Shown: positions 7,594 to 13,900 of the stretch, piece after piece | Position numbering within the stretch: position 1 is the stretch's first letter | Layout: every line of letters starts with the position of its first letter | Assembly (NCBI GenBank): GCA_018065225.1 | Contig: JAGHTS010000311.1 | Location: forward strand, 1 to 13,900 | Reading direction: 5' to 3' | DNA: 13,900 nt | Origin: Candidatus Phascolarctobacterium caballi | GTDB lineage: Bacteria > Bacillota > Negativicutes > Acidaminococcales > Acidaminococcaceae | Position numbers and translations under genes: made by a program | Notes under the pieces: model-generated | The model's database searches: none | What the model was told of the DNA's origin: nothing | The model's input: only the letters and a program-made list of their open reading frames with translations

Positions 7594-8022
7594 ATGTTTA
7601 AAATTGCGTTTATAATAATAATTGTGTGTGGAATTTTATTTTTGTTTATTGCACGAACCGGGCATAGTTGGGATGTGCCGGTACCTGATTTGGAATTGCA
7701 AATGCGGTATTGGTTGCAAGAACATTTGTATGCACGTCCACGAGTTAAGGAATTTATGGTCGGGCATGTTGCCTTTTGTTTATTGGTTTTGGCAGCACAT
7801 AAGCAGTGGCATTGTTCATTGCGAATTTTGCTTACTATAGGAGCATTGGTTGGACAGGTTTCATTAGTGGAAACATTTTGCCATATGCGTACACCTTTTT
7901 TGATGAGTGTGGCACGTGCTGGCGGTGGTTTTGCTTTTGGTATTGTTTTAGGAATTTTAGCAATTCTTATTTGTATAACATTTAAAAATTTGAAAAATTT
8001 GGAGCAGAAACATGAGCGGTAA
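7594..8022 (+). CDS. DUF5693 C-terminal fragment, small membrane protein
   Basis: The 142-residue product has a hydrophobic N-terminus (3-20), an IARTGH...YARPRVKEF segment (about 19-55) and further hydrophobic segments near 57-75, 81-97 and 108-130. From memory, the RTG and RPR-KEF stretches and the GQVSLVETFCHMRTP segment are hallmarks of the C-terminal end of DUF5693 proteins, so this is best read as the detached tail of the preceding gene. The ATG at 7594 has no recognisable Shine-Dalgarno. Translation would need reinitiation or readthrough from 51 bases upstream, so a separate functional protein is doubtful. A TGCTATAAA element at 7563-7571 resembles an extended -10 but may be chance in AT-rich sequence. 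The stop overlaps csaB by 11 bases. Confidence 0.65.
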   Translation: MFKIAFIIIIVCGILFLFIARTGHSWDVPVPDLELQMRYWLQEHLYARPRVKEFMVGHVAFCLLVLAAHKQWHCSLRILLTIGALVGQVSLVETFCHMRTPFLMSVARAGGGFAFGIVLGILAILICITFKNLKNLEQKHER

Positions 8023-9094
8023 AATAGTTTTATCTGGGTATTATGGTTTTAATAATGCAGGTGATGAAGCTATTTTGACTGCCATTGTTAATAGCATACG
8101 TAGTAAAATAGCTGATGTTGAATTAGTTGTCATTAGCGGTAATCCTAAAAGAACAAGCATTCGTAATGATGTCATCAGTATTCATAGATTTAATTTTATT
8201 GGTATTATCAAAAATTTGTTGAATAGTGATTTATTGATTAGTGGTGGTGGCAGTTTGTTGCAGGATGTGACAAGTATTAAAAGTTTGTTGTATTATTTGA
8301 CAATTATTTTTTTGGGACATTGTTGTAGTAAAAATGTAATGTTATATGCTCAAGGTATAGGTCCTATTCGTCGTAATTGGTTGAAAAAACTGACAGCATA
8401 TGTTTTGCAATATACAGATATTTTAACAGTGCGTGATAAAGAATCTCAAATGTTTTTAAGGGAATTGGGGTTGTCTGAAGAAAAAATTTTACTTACGGCT
8501 GATGCAGTTTTTTTATTACCACAAATAGGGTTGGATGATGGAAAAGTTCTTTTGAACAGGCATGGAGTTGATACTAATAATAAAAATATTATTGGTGTTG
8601 CAGTGCGTTCTTGGGATAATGATAAATATTTAGGTGCATTGGTGGATGCTTTGGATGCTCTTGCAGATGAAGGAAATAGAGTTTTTTTGATACCTTTTCA
8701 ATACTCTGCAGACATAGTTATTGCACGCAAAGTACAACATGCGATGAGACATGATGCCAAAATTTTAGAACGTGAATACAGTTCAGAAGAATTGTTAAGC
8801 TTAATTGGTAATTTAAAATTATTGGTTGGTATGCGATTACATTCATTAATTTTTGCGTCGGTAATGGGGGTACCTTTTGTTGCCTTAGATTATGATCCAA
8901 AAGTAGAAAGTTTTGTAAATATGGTTAATGGAACTACAGCGGGCAATATTGATAAATTGACACAAGATGGTATTGTGCAGGCATGCAAACAGGCAGTAGT
9001 TGTGACAGTAAATCTTCATGAATTGCATTTGCAGTCAGAAAAAAATAATGAAATAGTAAGCAAATTATTGGAAGGGGGCATAATAAATTGTTAA
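8012..9094 (+). CDS. csaB: Polysaccharide pyruvyl transferase CsaB
   Basis: CsaB enzymes add a ketal-linked pyruvate to a peptidoglycan-attached polysaccharide. In several Gram-positive bacteria this makes the polymer a ligand for SLH-domain surface proteins. The 360 residues show family features: GYYGFNNAGDEA near the N-terminus (9-20), GGGSLLQD (78-85), YAQGIGP (112-118), RDKES (141-145), GMRLHSLIFA (273-282) and YDPKV (294-298), in a GT-B-like two-domain layout. No signal or membrane segment is evident, so it should act in the cytoplasm or at the inner membrane face on a lipid-linked precursor. The ATG has GGAG at 8001-8004 and overlaps the upstream ORF by 11 bases. In a diderm Firmicute the product may help tether the outer membrane through SLH proteins; that link is inference, since no SLH gene lies in this window. 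Confidence 0.88.
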   Translation: MSGKIVLSGYYGFNNAGDEAILTAIVNSIRSKIADVELVVISGNPKRTSIRNDVISIHRFNFIGIIKNLLNSDLLISGGGSLLQDVTSIKSLLYYLTIIFLGHCCSKNVMLYAQGIGPIRRNWLKKLTAYVLQYTDILTVRDKESQMFLRELGLSEEKILLTADAVFLLPQIGLDDGKVLLNRHGVDTNNKNIIGVAVRSWDNDKYLGALVDALDALADEGNRVFLIPFQYSADIVIARKVQHAMRHDAKILEREYSSEELLSLIGNLKLLVGMRLHSLIFASVMGVPFVALDYDPKVESFVNMVNGTTAGNIDKLTQDGIVQACKQAVVVTVNLHELHLQSEKNNEIVSKLLEGGIINC

Positions 9095-9774
9095 GAATGA
9101 AAAATGTGTATAAATCTTATAATGGAGATGGTTATGCATTGGAAAATATAAATTTACATATTTCACCGGGAGAGTTTGTTTTTTTAGTTGGTGCATCTGG
9201 AGCTGGTAAATCCACATTTATAAAATTGATTTTTAGGGAAATAAGTGCAGATTCTGGTGAAATTTTTGTGAATGGTGTAGCTAAATCAATTAGTGATTTG
9301 TCAGCTAAGGAGGTTCCTTCTTTGCGTCGTCTTTTGGGAATTGTTTTTCAAGATTATCGTTTGCTTCCAGATAGGACAGTTTTTGAAAATGTTGCTTTTG
9401 CTATGCGTGTTACGGAAGCCCCAAAAGATATTATTAGCCATAGGGTAAGACATGTATTGGATTTGGTTGGATTATCACATAAGTCAGATTCTTTCCCGAA
9501 TGAGCTTTCAGGTGGAGAGCAACAACGTGTGGCTATTGCCCGTGCAGTGGTTAATGATCCTAAATTAATTATAGCGGATGAGCCTACGGGTAATTTGGAT
9601 CCGGAAACGGCTTGGGATATTATGGAAATTTTCAGGCAAATTAACGAACATGGTGCTACGGTTATTATGGCAACTCATGATGAAAATATTGTCAATAATT
9701 TAAATAAAAGAGTAATTACGATTGAAAACGGTCATATTGTTCGTGACAGGAATCGAGGTTTTTATGGGGAATAA
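9088..9774 (+). CDS. ftsE: Cell division ATP-binding protein FtsE (TTG start)
   Basis: FtsE is the cytoplasmic ATPase of FtsEX, which does not transport but transmits force or conformational change to cell-wall hydrolases at the septum. The 228 residues contain Walker A GASGAGKS (35-42), Gln88, LSGGEQQ (140-146), Walker B LIIADEP (160-166) and His197. The PGEFVFLVG and IVRDRNRG segments are characteristic of FtsE. The start is TTG at 9088: the GAAGGGGG site at 9071-9078 is 9 nt away, whereas the in-frame ATG at 9097 would be 18 nt away. The resulting N-terminus MLRMKNVYKSY aligns with the usual FtsE beginning. It overlaps csaB by 7 bases and ftsX by 11. Confidence 0.94.
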   Translation: MLRMKNVYKSYNGDGYALENINLHISPGEFVFLVGASGAGKSTFIKLIFREISADSGEIFVNGVAKSISDLSAKEVPSLRRLLGIVFQDYRLLPDRTVFENVAFAMRVTEAPKDIISHRVRHVLDLVGLSHKSDSFPNELSGGEQQRVAIARAVVNDPKLIIADEPTGNLDPETAWDIMEIFRQINEHGATVIMATHDENIVNNLNKRVITIENGHIVRDRNRGFYGE

Positions 9775-10654
9775 AGCTGATAGTATAATTTATTTTTTTA
9801 ATGAAACAATGAGGTCTATGTGGAGAAATGGTGTTATGACTGTGGCTTCTGTTACTACAGCAGTAGTTTCTGTACTTATATTAGGAATTTTTTTGTTATT
9901 GTTTGCAAATAGTCATAATATTGCAAGGTATTTGGAAGATTCAGTGCAAATTACTGTATATATGCAGGATGATGCCCGTGATGACCAAATTAATATTATT
10001 GGTTCGGAAATTGCCGCATTGCCAGGTGTAGTTAAGGTCGATACAGTTGATAAAGAGAAGGCGATGGAAAGGTTTAAAGAACGTTTGGGGTCTAATGCCG
10101 GAATTTTATCGGCATTGGATGATAATCCTTTGCCATATTCTTTTGATGTGCATGTTGACGGACCGGAGCGTGTTACAGAAATTATTCCTAAAATTCAGGG
10201 GATGAGTTATGTGGAATCTGCACGTTATGGAAAAGATGTTGTGGAAAAATTATTTCAGTTTACCAGAGTTTTACGGTATGGTGGTATTGCCATTATTATT
10301 TTGATGGGAATGGGAACTCTTTTTATAATTATAAATACAATTAGATTAACGGTTTATGCTAGGCGGAGAGAAATTGAAATTATGAGATATGTAGGGGCTA
10401 CAGATTCATTTATTCGTTGGCCGTTTTTGTTAGAAGGTATTTTTATAGGAGTTTTTGGAGCAGTTATTAGCGCTTTAGCTTTGACAATATTATATAGTTC
10501 TGTTATTGATAAAATTCGTTTGGCTTTGGCATTCATACCGGTTTTGCCGACATGGCCGCTAATGATTTGGATTTGGGTTGCTTTGATTTTTGTTGGCGGG
10601 ATTATTGGTGTAGCCGGTTCTTATATTTCGTTAAGCAGATTTTTGCGGGTGTGA
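9764..10654 (+). CDS. ftsX: Cell division membrane protein FtsX
   Basis: FtsX is the membrane partner of FtsE. Its extracytoplasmic loop binds and activates a peptidoglycan hydrolase or its activator. The start at ATG 9764 gives 296 residues, the same as the B. subtilis protein as remembered, and a normal N-terminus (IIYFFNETMRSMWRNG). GAGG at 9755-9758 is 5 nt upstream. An upstream in-frame TTG at 9722 would add 14 residues encoded wholly inside ftsE and is not preferred. Membrane helices lie near 28-48, 172-192, 221-245 and 265-287, with the large outside domain at about 50-170, the standard four-helix topology. RRREIEIMRYVGAT (200-213) is the conserved cytoplasmic segment. Confidence 0.94.
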   Translation: MGNKADSIIYFFNETMRSMWRNGVMTVASVTTAVVSVLILGIFLLLFANSHNIARYLEDSVQITVYMQDDARDDQINIIGSEIAALPGVVKVDTVDKEKAMERFKERLGSNAGILSALDDNPLPYSFDVHVDGPERVTEIIPKIQGMSYVESARYGKDVVEKLFQFTRVLRYGGIAIIILMGMGTLFIIINTIRLTVYARRREIEIMRYVGATDSFIRWPFLLEGIFIGVFGAVISALALTILYSSVIDKIRLALAFIPVLPTWPLMIWIWVALIFVGGIIGVAGSYISLSRFLRV

Positions 10655-10666
10655 GAGGAATATTTA

Positions 10667-11821
10667 ATGCTGAAAAAATTTTTTGCAGCTTTTTTAATAT
10701 CTTTATTTGTGGTTAATACTTTTGGTGTTGGGATTGTTTGCGCTGATGAAATTGATGATGCTAAGGCAAAAAAAGCGGAAGTTGACCGTCAAATTCAAAT
10801 AGTTAAACAACGGCAAGCGGAAGCACGCAGAAAAGCACAACGTGCAAGTAAAGATTTTAAAAGTGTGGTGGAGAAACTTAATAATTTGCAAAAACGTTCT
10901 GTTGATTTGAAATCAAAAAAAGGAAAATTGGAAACAAGTTTGGAAAATAATAAACGGACACTTGCAAATAAACAGCAGATTTTTGAAGACAGAAAACATA
11001 TTTATTACAAACGTTTGAGAGACATTTACAAAGATGGACAAATCAGTTATTTGGATGTTTTGTTGGGGTCTCAAGATTTTGGCGACTTTGTAGGCAGAAT
11101 GTATTTGTTGGAAAAAGTAGTTAATCGGGATATTAATATGATGCGGGAAATTTCGGATACGGTGCAAGATATTAAAGACCGTACCCAAAGGCAGGCAAAG
11201 GAACTGAAAGAAATAAAATCAACACAGGAACAAATTGCTAAAGACAAGGTATATATGGCAGAACTTAAAGAAAAACGGAAAAGCTTATTGGAGTCGGCTG
11301 AAAATGAAAAGAATAAAAAGGATGCTGAATACAGGGATTTGGTGGAAGCTAGTGAACGTGTTGGTCAATTATTGAAAGAAATGGAAAAAGTTAATCCCCA
11401 GCGTTTTGCAGATAAGGCGGATAATTTTATTTGGCCTTGTTGTGGAGTGATTACGTCTTATGCAGGATGGCGTATACATCCGGTTTTTGGTACAAAAAAG
11501 TATCATTCAGGAATGGATATTGGGGTAGATTATTACACGCCTGTTAAGGCAGCTAATCGTGGTACTGTAACTTATGCAGGATGGATGAACGGGTATGGTA
11601 ATGTTGTTATGATTGACCATGGAGAAGGATTGGTTACTTTGTATGCCCATAACAGTTCTATTAAATGTAATGAGGGAGATTTTGTTCATCAAGGTGATGT
11701 GGTTGCTATTTCCGGAGCTACAGGTTGGGCAACAGGTCCACATTTGCATTTTGAGGTGCGTTTGCATGGTGAAGTTGTTGACCCATTAAATTATATAAGT
11801 GAAAAGGATAATATTTATTAA
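10667..11821 (+). CDS. Coiled-coil M23 peptidoglycan endopeptidase (EnvC-like)
   Basis: This is a secreted murein hydrolase, probably the effector of the FtsEX complex encoded just upstream. Residues 1-26 form a signal peptide (cleavage after VCA). Residues 28-245 are charged and helical, a long coiled coil like those of EnvC and CwlO that contact FtsX. Residues 255-378 form a LytM/M23 domain starting WPCCGVITSYAGWRIHP. The zinc ligands and catalytic residues are present: H280 and D284 (HSGMD), H328 (YAH) and H359/H361 (HLHFE). E. coli EnvC, by contrast, has lost its catalytic site and only activates amidases, so this protein likely cuts peptide cross-links itself. AGAGGA at 10654-10659 is 7 nt from the ATG. 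Its TAA overlaps the next ATG by one base (TAATG). Confidence 0.92.
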   Translation: MLKKFFAAFLISLFVVNTFGVGIVCADEIDDAKAKKAEVDRQIQIVKQRQAEARRKAQRASKDFKSVVEKLNNLQKRSVDLKSKKGKLETSLENNKRTLANKQQIFEDRKHIYYKRLRDIYKDGQISYLDVLLGSQDFGDFVGRMYLLEKVVNRDINMMREISDTVQDIKDRTQRQAKELKEIKSTQEQIAKDKVYMAELKEKRKSLLESAENEKNKKDAEYRDLVEASERVGQLLKEMEKVNPQRFADKADNFIWPCCGVITSYAGWRIHPVFGTKKYHSGMDIGVDYYTPVKAANRGTVTYAGWMNGYGNVVMIDHGEGLVTLYAHNSSIKCNEGDFVHQGDVVAISGATGWATGPHLHFEVRLHGEVVDPLNYISEKDNIY

Positions 11822-13014
11822 TGTTTGTTATGCAAAAAAGAAAAGGTTTTATTGGTAAAGTATTGCCGTATGCTATAGGTGCAGTGTTTGGATTTGCATT
11901 AGCATTGTTTTTTATAGGTATACAATTACGCAATTTGACTGGTAGCGCTACAGAAGCAACAAAATTTTTGTATGCGTTGGGTATGTTGCGGAGGCATTTT
12001 GATGGACAATTGGATAACAGCAAACTTTGTCATGGCGCTATTAGCGGTTTATTGAAAGCAACTGGTGACCCTTATACTGTTTTTTTAGACGAAAAAGATT
12101 TTAAGGCCATTGAAGAAATGAGGTCAGGCGGTTTTGGCGGTATTGGGGTTGTTTTTGGCAAACGTAATAATGCGTACGTTGTTATTTCTGTATTGGATGA
12201 TACACCGGGGGCTAAAGCAGGGGTTAAAGCTGGAGATAAAATTATTGCAGTTAATGGCAAATTTATTCAGGATATGCATATGGATGAAGTGGCTTATGCT
12301 ATTCGTGGGGAAGTTGGTACAGAAGTAGAAATTACTTTGCTGGACAAGAATAAAAAAGAACGTAAAGTTAAAATTGTACGTGCTATGATAAAAGCTCCGT
12401 CGGTTATTGGCAAGGCGGTGGAAAACACAAATGATAAAATTGGCTATATCCGTATTGGTCAGTTTAACGATAATACTGCTCAAGATTTTCACAATGAACT
12501 TGTCAAATTGGCTGATAAAGGGATGCAGGGATTGATTTTAGATTTGCGTTATAATCCCGGCGGGTTGATGGATCAGGCAGTAATGGTGTGCCGTGAGCTT
12601 GTTCCTAAAGGGGTAATTGTCAGTACTGTTCAGAAAAACGGTAAGATGTATGAAGAAAAATCTTATTTGGATAAAGTGCGTTGGCCGTTGGTAGTGTTGG
12701 TTAATGAAGGGAGTGCCAGTGCCAGTGAAATTGTGGCGGGGGCAGTTAAGGATACAAAAGCGGGTGTCCTGATAGGTACAAAAACTTTTGGTAAAGGCAG
12801 TGTGCAGGCAGTATATCCTTTGGAAGGCGAAAAAAACATTGGCATGAAAATTACTATTGCTAAATACTATACACCAAGTGGTGTGTGTATTAATGATATT
12901 GGGATTGAACCGGATATTCAGGTTGAATTGCCTGATAACAGCAAAATTGATACTCAATTGGAAGCGGCAAAAAAATATTTAATGGATAAAGTCAACAAAG
13001 TTGATTTTATATAA
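11821..13014 (+). CDS. ctpA: Carboxy-terminal processing protease, PDZ-S41 family (CtpA)
   Basis: This is a membrane-anchored periplasmic serine protease of 397 residues. One membrane helix (about 13-35) is followed by an N-terminal helical domain, a PDZ domain (about 103-188; GFGGIGVVFG, then AGVKAGDKIIAVNG) that recognises substrate C-termini, and the S41 protease core. LILDLRYNPGG (238-248) precedes the nucleophile Ser300 in GSASASE, and the general base is Lys325 in TFGKGS. The 25-residue spacing of Ser to Lys matches the family. The ATG at 11821 is coupled to the preceding stop and has AAAGGA at 11803-11808. A second in-frame ATG at 11830 has no better site. Relatives in some Gram-negative bacteria degrade M23 endopeptidases or their partners, so control of the neighbouring hydrolase is an attractive but unproven role. 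Confidence 0.94.
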   Translation: MFVMQKRKGFIGKVLPYAIGAVFGFALALFFIGIQLRNLTGSATEATKFLYALGMLRRHFDGQLDNSKLCHGAISGLLKATGDPYTVFLDEKDFKAIEEMRSGGFGGIGVVFGKRNNAYVVISVLDDTPGAKAGVKAGDKIIAVNGKFIQDMHMDEVAYAIRGEVGTEVEITLLDKNKKERKVKIVRAMIKAPSVIGKAVENTNDKIGYIRIGQFNDNTAQDFHNELVKLADKGMQGLILDLRYNPGGLMDQAVMVCRELVPKGVIVSTVQKNGKMYEEKSYLDKVRWPLVVLVNEGSASASEIVAGAVKDTKAGVLIGTKTFGKGSVQAVYPLEGEKNIGMKITIAKYYTPSGVCINDIGIEPDIQVELPDNSKIDTQLEAAKKYLMDKVNKVDFI

Positions 13015-13025
13015 TTTTTTTGTTT
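12986..13025 (+). terminator. Probable intrinsic terminator at the end of ctpA
   Basis: An 11-bp A/T-rich stem (12986-12996 with 13000-13010, one G-U pair) with a 3-nt loop lies over the last ctpA codons. It is followed, after four bases, by seven T (13015-13021), then G and four more T. The stem has only two G-C pairs, so it is weak. It may still end the secA-ctpA operon or leave some readthrough into the next gene. Confidence 0.4.
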
Positions 13026-13046
13026 TGGCACAGGGTGTGCTATATT
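13026..13046 (+). promoter_or_regulatory. Extended -10 promoter with overlapping inverted repeat, upstream of the small exported protein
   Basis: TGCTATATT at 13038-13046 matches TGn-TATAAT with one difference, so transcription would start near 13053. A 7-bp inverted repeat (13026-13032 with 13036-13042, one G-U pair, 3-nt spacer) covers the same place and could be an operator half-pair. No clear -35 hexamer is found. AGGAGG at 13059-13064, 7 nt before the ATG, is a full Shine-Dalgarno. Confidence 0.5.
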
Positions 13047-13071
13047 AACAAACTGATTAGGAGGAAAGAAA

Positions 13072-13641
13072 ATGAAAAAGATTGCGGTAATGGCAACGGT
13101 ACTTATGGCAGTAGCGGTATCTGCATTTGCTAAGGTGGAAACGGTTTATGATTTTCAACATGATGCTGTTATTTATAATACCAGTAAAAAATCTACGGGA
13201 ATAGATGCAATAACCACTTTGGATTTTTATAAAACTGTGACCAAAGCTAACGCTGCTTACTATCATGTAGTTGCCAGAATTTATGGGGTAACTAAAGATT
13301 TTAAGCCAACAGGTAAGGCATTGCTGGTGGTTGATAACGAAATGCTTGATTTGCAGGCAGTCCCGTTTAATCATTATGCTATGAGTAATGATTTTGATCC
13401 CAAAATGACAATGCTGGATTATGCTTTGCCTGAAAATCTTGTCAGCAAATTGCGCAACCATCAATCGCAAATCGGGTTGCAGGTATTTTTTGATGGGGAA
13501 AAGCCAAGAATCCTGACTTTGGACAAAAAAGGTAATGAAGAATTGCGTCTGATTACTAATTTAAAGTTTGCTGATTATGAGGGTGTAAAAAAGGGTACAA
13601 TTAAACGGGCACAATTTAAGGGTGAAAAAGATTTGTTTTAA
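13072..13641 (+). CDS. Small exported protein of unknown function
   Basis: I do not recognise this 189-residue protein. Residues 1-20 form a clear signal peptide (Lys-Lys, AVMATVLMAVAV core, cleavage after AFA). The mature part, about 169 residues, is rich in charged and aromatic residues and has no cysteines, membrane helices or repeats that I can see. Alternating hydrophobic segments (YYHVVARIYGV, ALLVVDNEML, QIGLQVFF) suggest a beta-rich fold. It has a perfect AGGAGG ribosome site, its own likely promoter and a strong terminator, so it is probably a monocistronic, well-expressed periplasmic or surface protein. Codon use and base composition resemble the neighbours, with no sign of recent transfer. 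It follows the envelope operon, but a functional link is not shown. Confidence 0.8.
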   Translation: MKKIAVMATVLMAVAVSAFAKVETVYDFQHDAVIYNTSKKSTGIDAITTLDFYKTVTKANAAYYHVVARIYGVTKDFKPTGKALLVVDNEMLDLQAVPFNHYAMSNDFDPKMTMLDYALPENLVSKLRNHQSQIGLQVFFDGEKPRILTLDKKGNEELRLITNLKFADYEGVKKGTIKRAQFKGEKDLF

Positions 13642-13657
13642 AGATATGTAAATTATT

Positions 13658-13716
13658 AATGCAGAAACATCTCACGTTATATGTGGTGAAATGTTTCTGC
13701 ATTTTGCTATTTTTTA
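13658..13716 (+). terminator. Strong intrinsic terminator after the small exported protein
   Basis: A perfect 13-bp outer stem (13658-13670 with 13691-13703) continues, after a one-base mismatch, into a 4-bp inner stem (13672-13675 with 13686-13689). The loop is 10 nt. T-rich sequence follows at 13702-13705 and 13710-13715. It begins 17 bases after the stop codon. Confidence 0.88.
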
Positions 13717-13730
13717 CAAAAATGCGTTCT

Positions 13731-13769
13731 AAAAGTAACGTTACTTCTTTAAGAAGTAACGTTACTTTT
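13731..13769. repeat. 39-bp palindrome built from two 14-bp palindromes, 21-bp phased
   Basis: Each of 13733-13746 and 13754-13767 reads AAGTAACGTTACTT, itself a perfect palindrome. They are separated by 7 bp, and the spacer is also symmetric around 13750, so the whole of 13731-13769 has two 19-base arms that pair without mismatch. The centres are 21 bp apart, two helical turns. A central CG within AACGTT is common in LacI-family operators. As RNA it would form a long hairpin. No gene is visible downstream within the window to say what it might control. Confidence 0.85.
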
Positions 13770-13900
13770 ACTTTAAAGTTTGCTACTTTTTTAAAACGAA
13801 AAAGTGAAATGTCGGTAGTGTAAAATATTATGTGTAAACTCTAAAAAACAAATTGAAAAGAGAACCAAGCTTCTTTAAGATTTAGTTAGCACCACAAAAC
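13770..13900. other. AT-rich intergenic sequence, no gene seen
   Basis: No reading frame with a ribosome site is visible on either strand. A short perfect palindrome (ACTTTAAAGT, 13770-13779) abuts the large palindrome. TAAAAT at 13821-13826, preceded by TG, could be a -10 element for a gene beyond the window, but no matching -35 is present. Confidence 0.5.

Larger units (their letters stand above)
5989..8022 (+). pseudogene. Full extent of the DUF5693 gene with one internal TAA (possible nonsense mutation)
   Basis: Read as one frame, 5989-8022 gives 676 sense codons with a single internal stop at 7540-7542. No shift is needed, because 7594 is exactly 1605 bases (535 codons) from 5989. The 17 codons between the stop and Met 7594 encode a charged linker (FFKNFKDAIKKYYDKNS). 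This would fit a cytoplasmic loop between two membrane helices. Calling it a pseudogene is inference. Other possibilities are a sequencing or assembly error, stop-codon readthrough, or two polypeptides that assemble. The downstream genes keep their own ribosome sites, so they need not be affected. Confidence 0.55.

Noticed and set aside
9722..9763. Upstream TTG start for ftsX giving 310 residues
   Set aside because: The extra 14 residues lie within ftsE coding sequence. ATG 9764 has a GAGG site and gives the standard FtsX N-terminus and length.
12124..12957. Long antisense open frames opposite ctpA, secA and the M23 gene
   Set aside because: They lack ribosome sites, have low-complexity or atypical composition, and lie wholly inside well-supported genes on the other strand.
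13731..13769. CRISPR-like repeat pair
   Set aside because: There are only two 14-bp copies with a 7-bp symmetric spacer and no further units. The structure is a palindrome, not an array.

Overview
The window is a low-GC, fully plus-strand stretch of bacterial chromosome. The ribosome binding sites are purine-rich, and the gene order (secA, prfB, a DUF5693 gene, csaB, ftsE, ftsX, M23 peptidase, ctpA) is of Firmicutes type. The best guess is a diderm Firmicute of the class Negativicutes. Two things suggest this. The amino-acid-binding protein and the last secreted protein carry signal peptidase I type leaders rather than the lipobox expected in a monoderm. The DUF5693/csaB pair also sits beside FtsEX and an EnvC-like hydrolase. 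The lineage is an inference; no rRNA or other marker is present.

Bases 1-2353 hold a self-contained polar amino acid ABC transporter operon: binding protein, permease, ATPase. It starts at a consensus sigma-70 promoter (TTGACA, 17 bp, TATAAT). The promoter is overlaid by two related palindromic sites 21 bp apart, which resemble an ArgR-type double operator. A strong hairpin with a T-run lies between the binding-protein gene and the permease gene and should keep the binding protein in excess. A second strong terminator closes the operon.

Bases 2354-13025 look like one long envelope operon led by an extended -10 promoter. SecA is followed by RF2 (prfB), which carries the classical programmed +1 frameshift: AGGAGG, three bases, CTT TGA C. 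Next is a DUF5693 membrane protein whose frame is interrupted by a single in-frame TAA, leaving a 517-codon part and a 142-codon part. CsaB, FtsE, FtsX, a coiled-coil M23 endopeptidase and a PDZ/S41 carboxy-terminal protease follow. Genes overlap or nearly touch throughout, so translation is probably coupled. The set joins protein export, surface-polymer pyruvylation and septal peptidoglycan hydrolysis.

Bases 13026-13716 hold a monocistronic gene for an unrecognised small exported protein, with its own extended -10 promoter, a perfect Shine-Dalgarno and a strong terminator. Bases 13717-13900 contain no gene. They hold a 39-bp near-continuous palindrome made of two copies of a 14-bp palindrome whose centres are 21 bp apart, which looks like a repressor operator or a large hairpin.

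No tRNA, rRNA, CRISPR array or mobile element is visible. The most useful corrections to an automatic annotation are the secA start (2405), the joined prfB (4872-5979), the ftsE TTG start (9088), the ftsX start (9764) and the broken DUF5693 gene.
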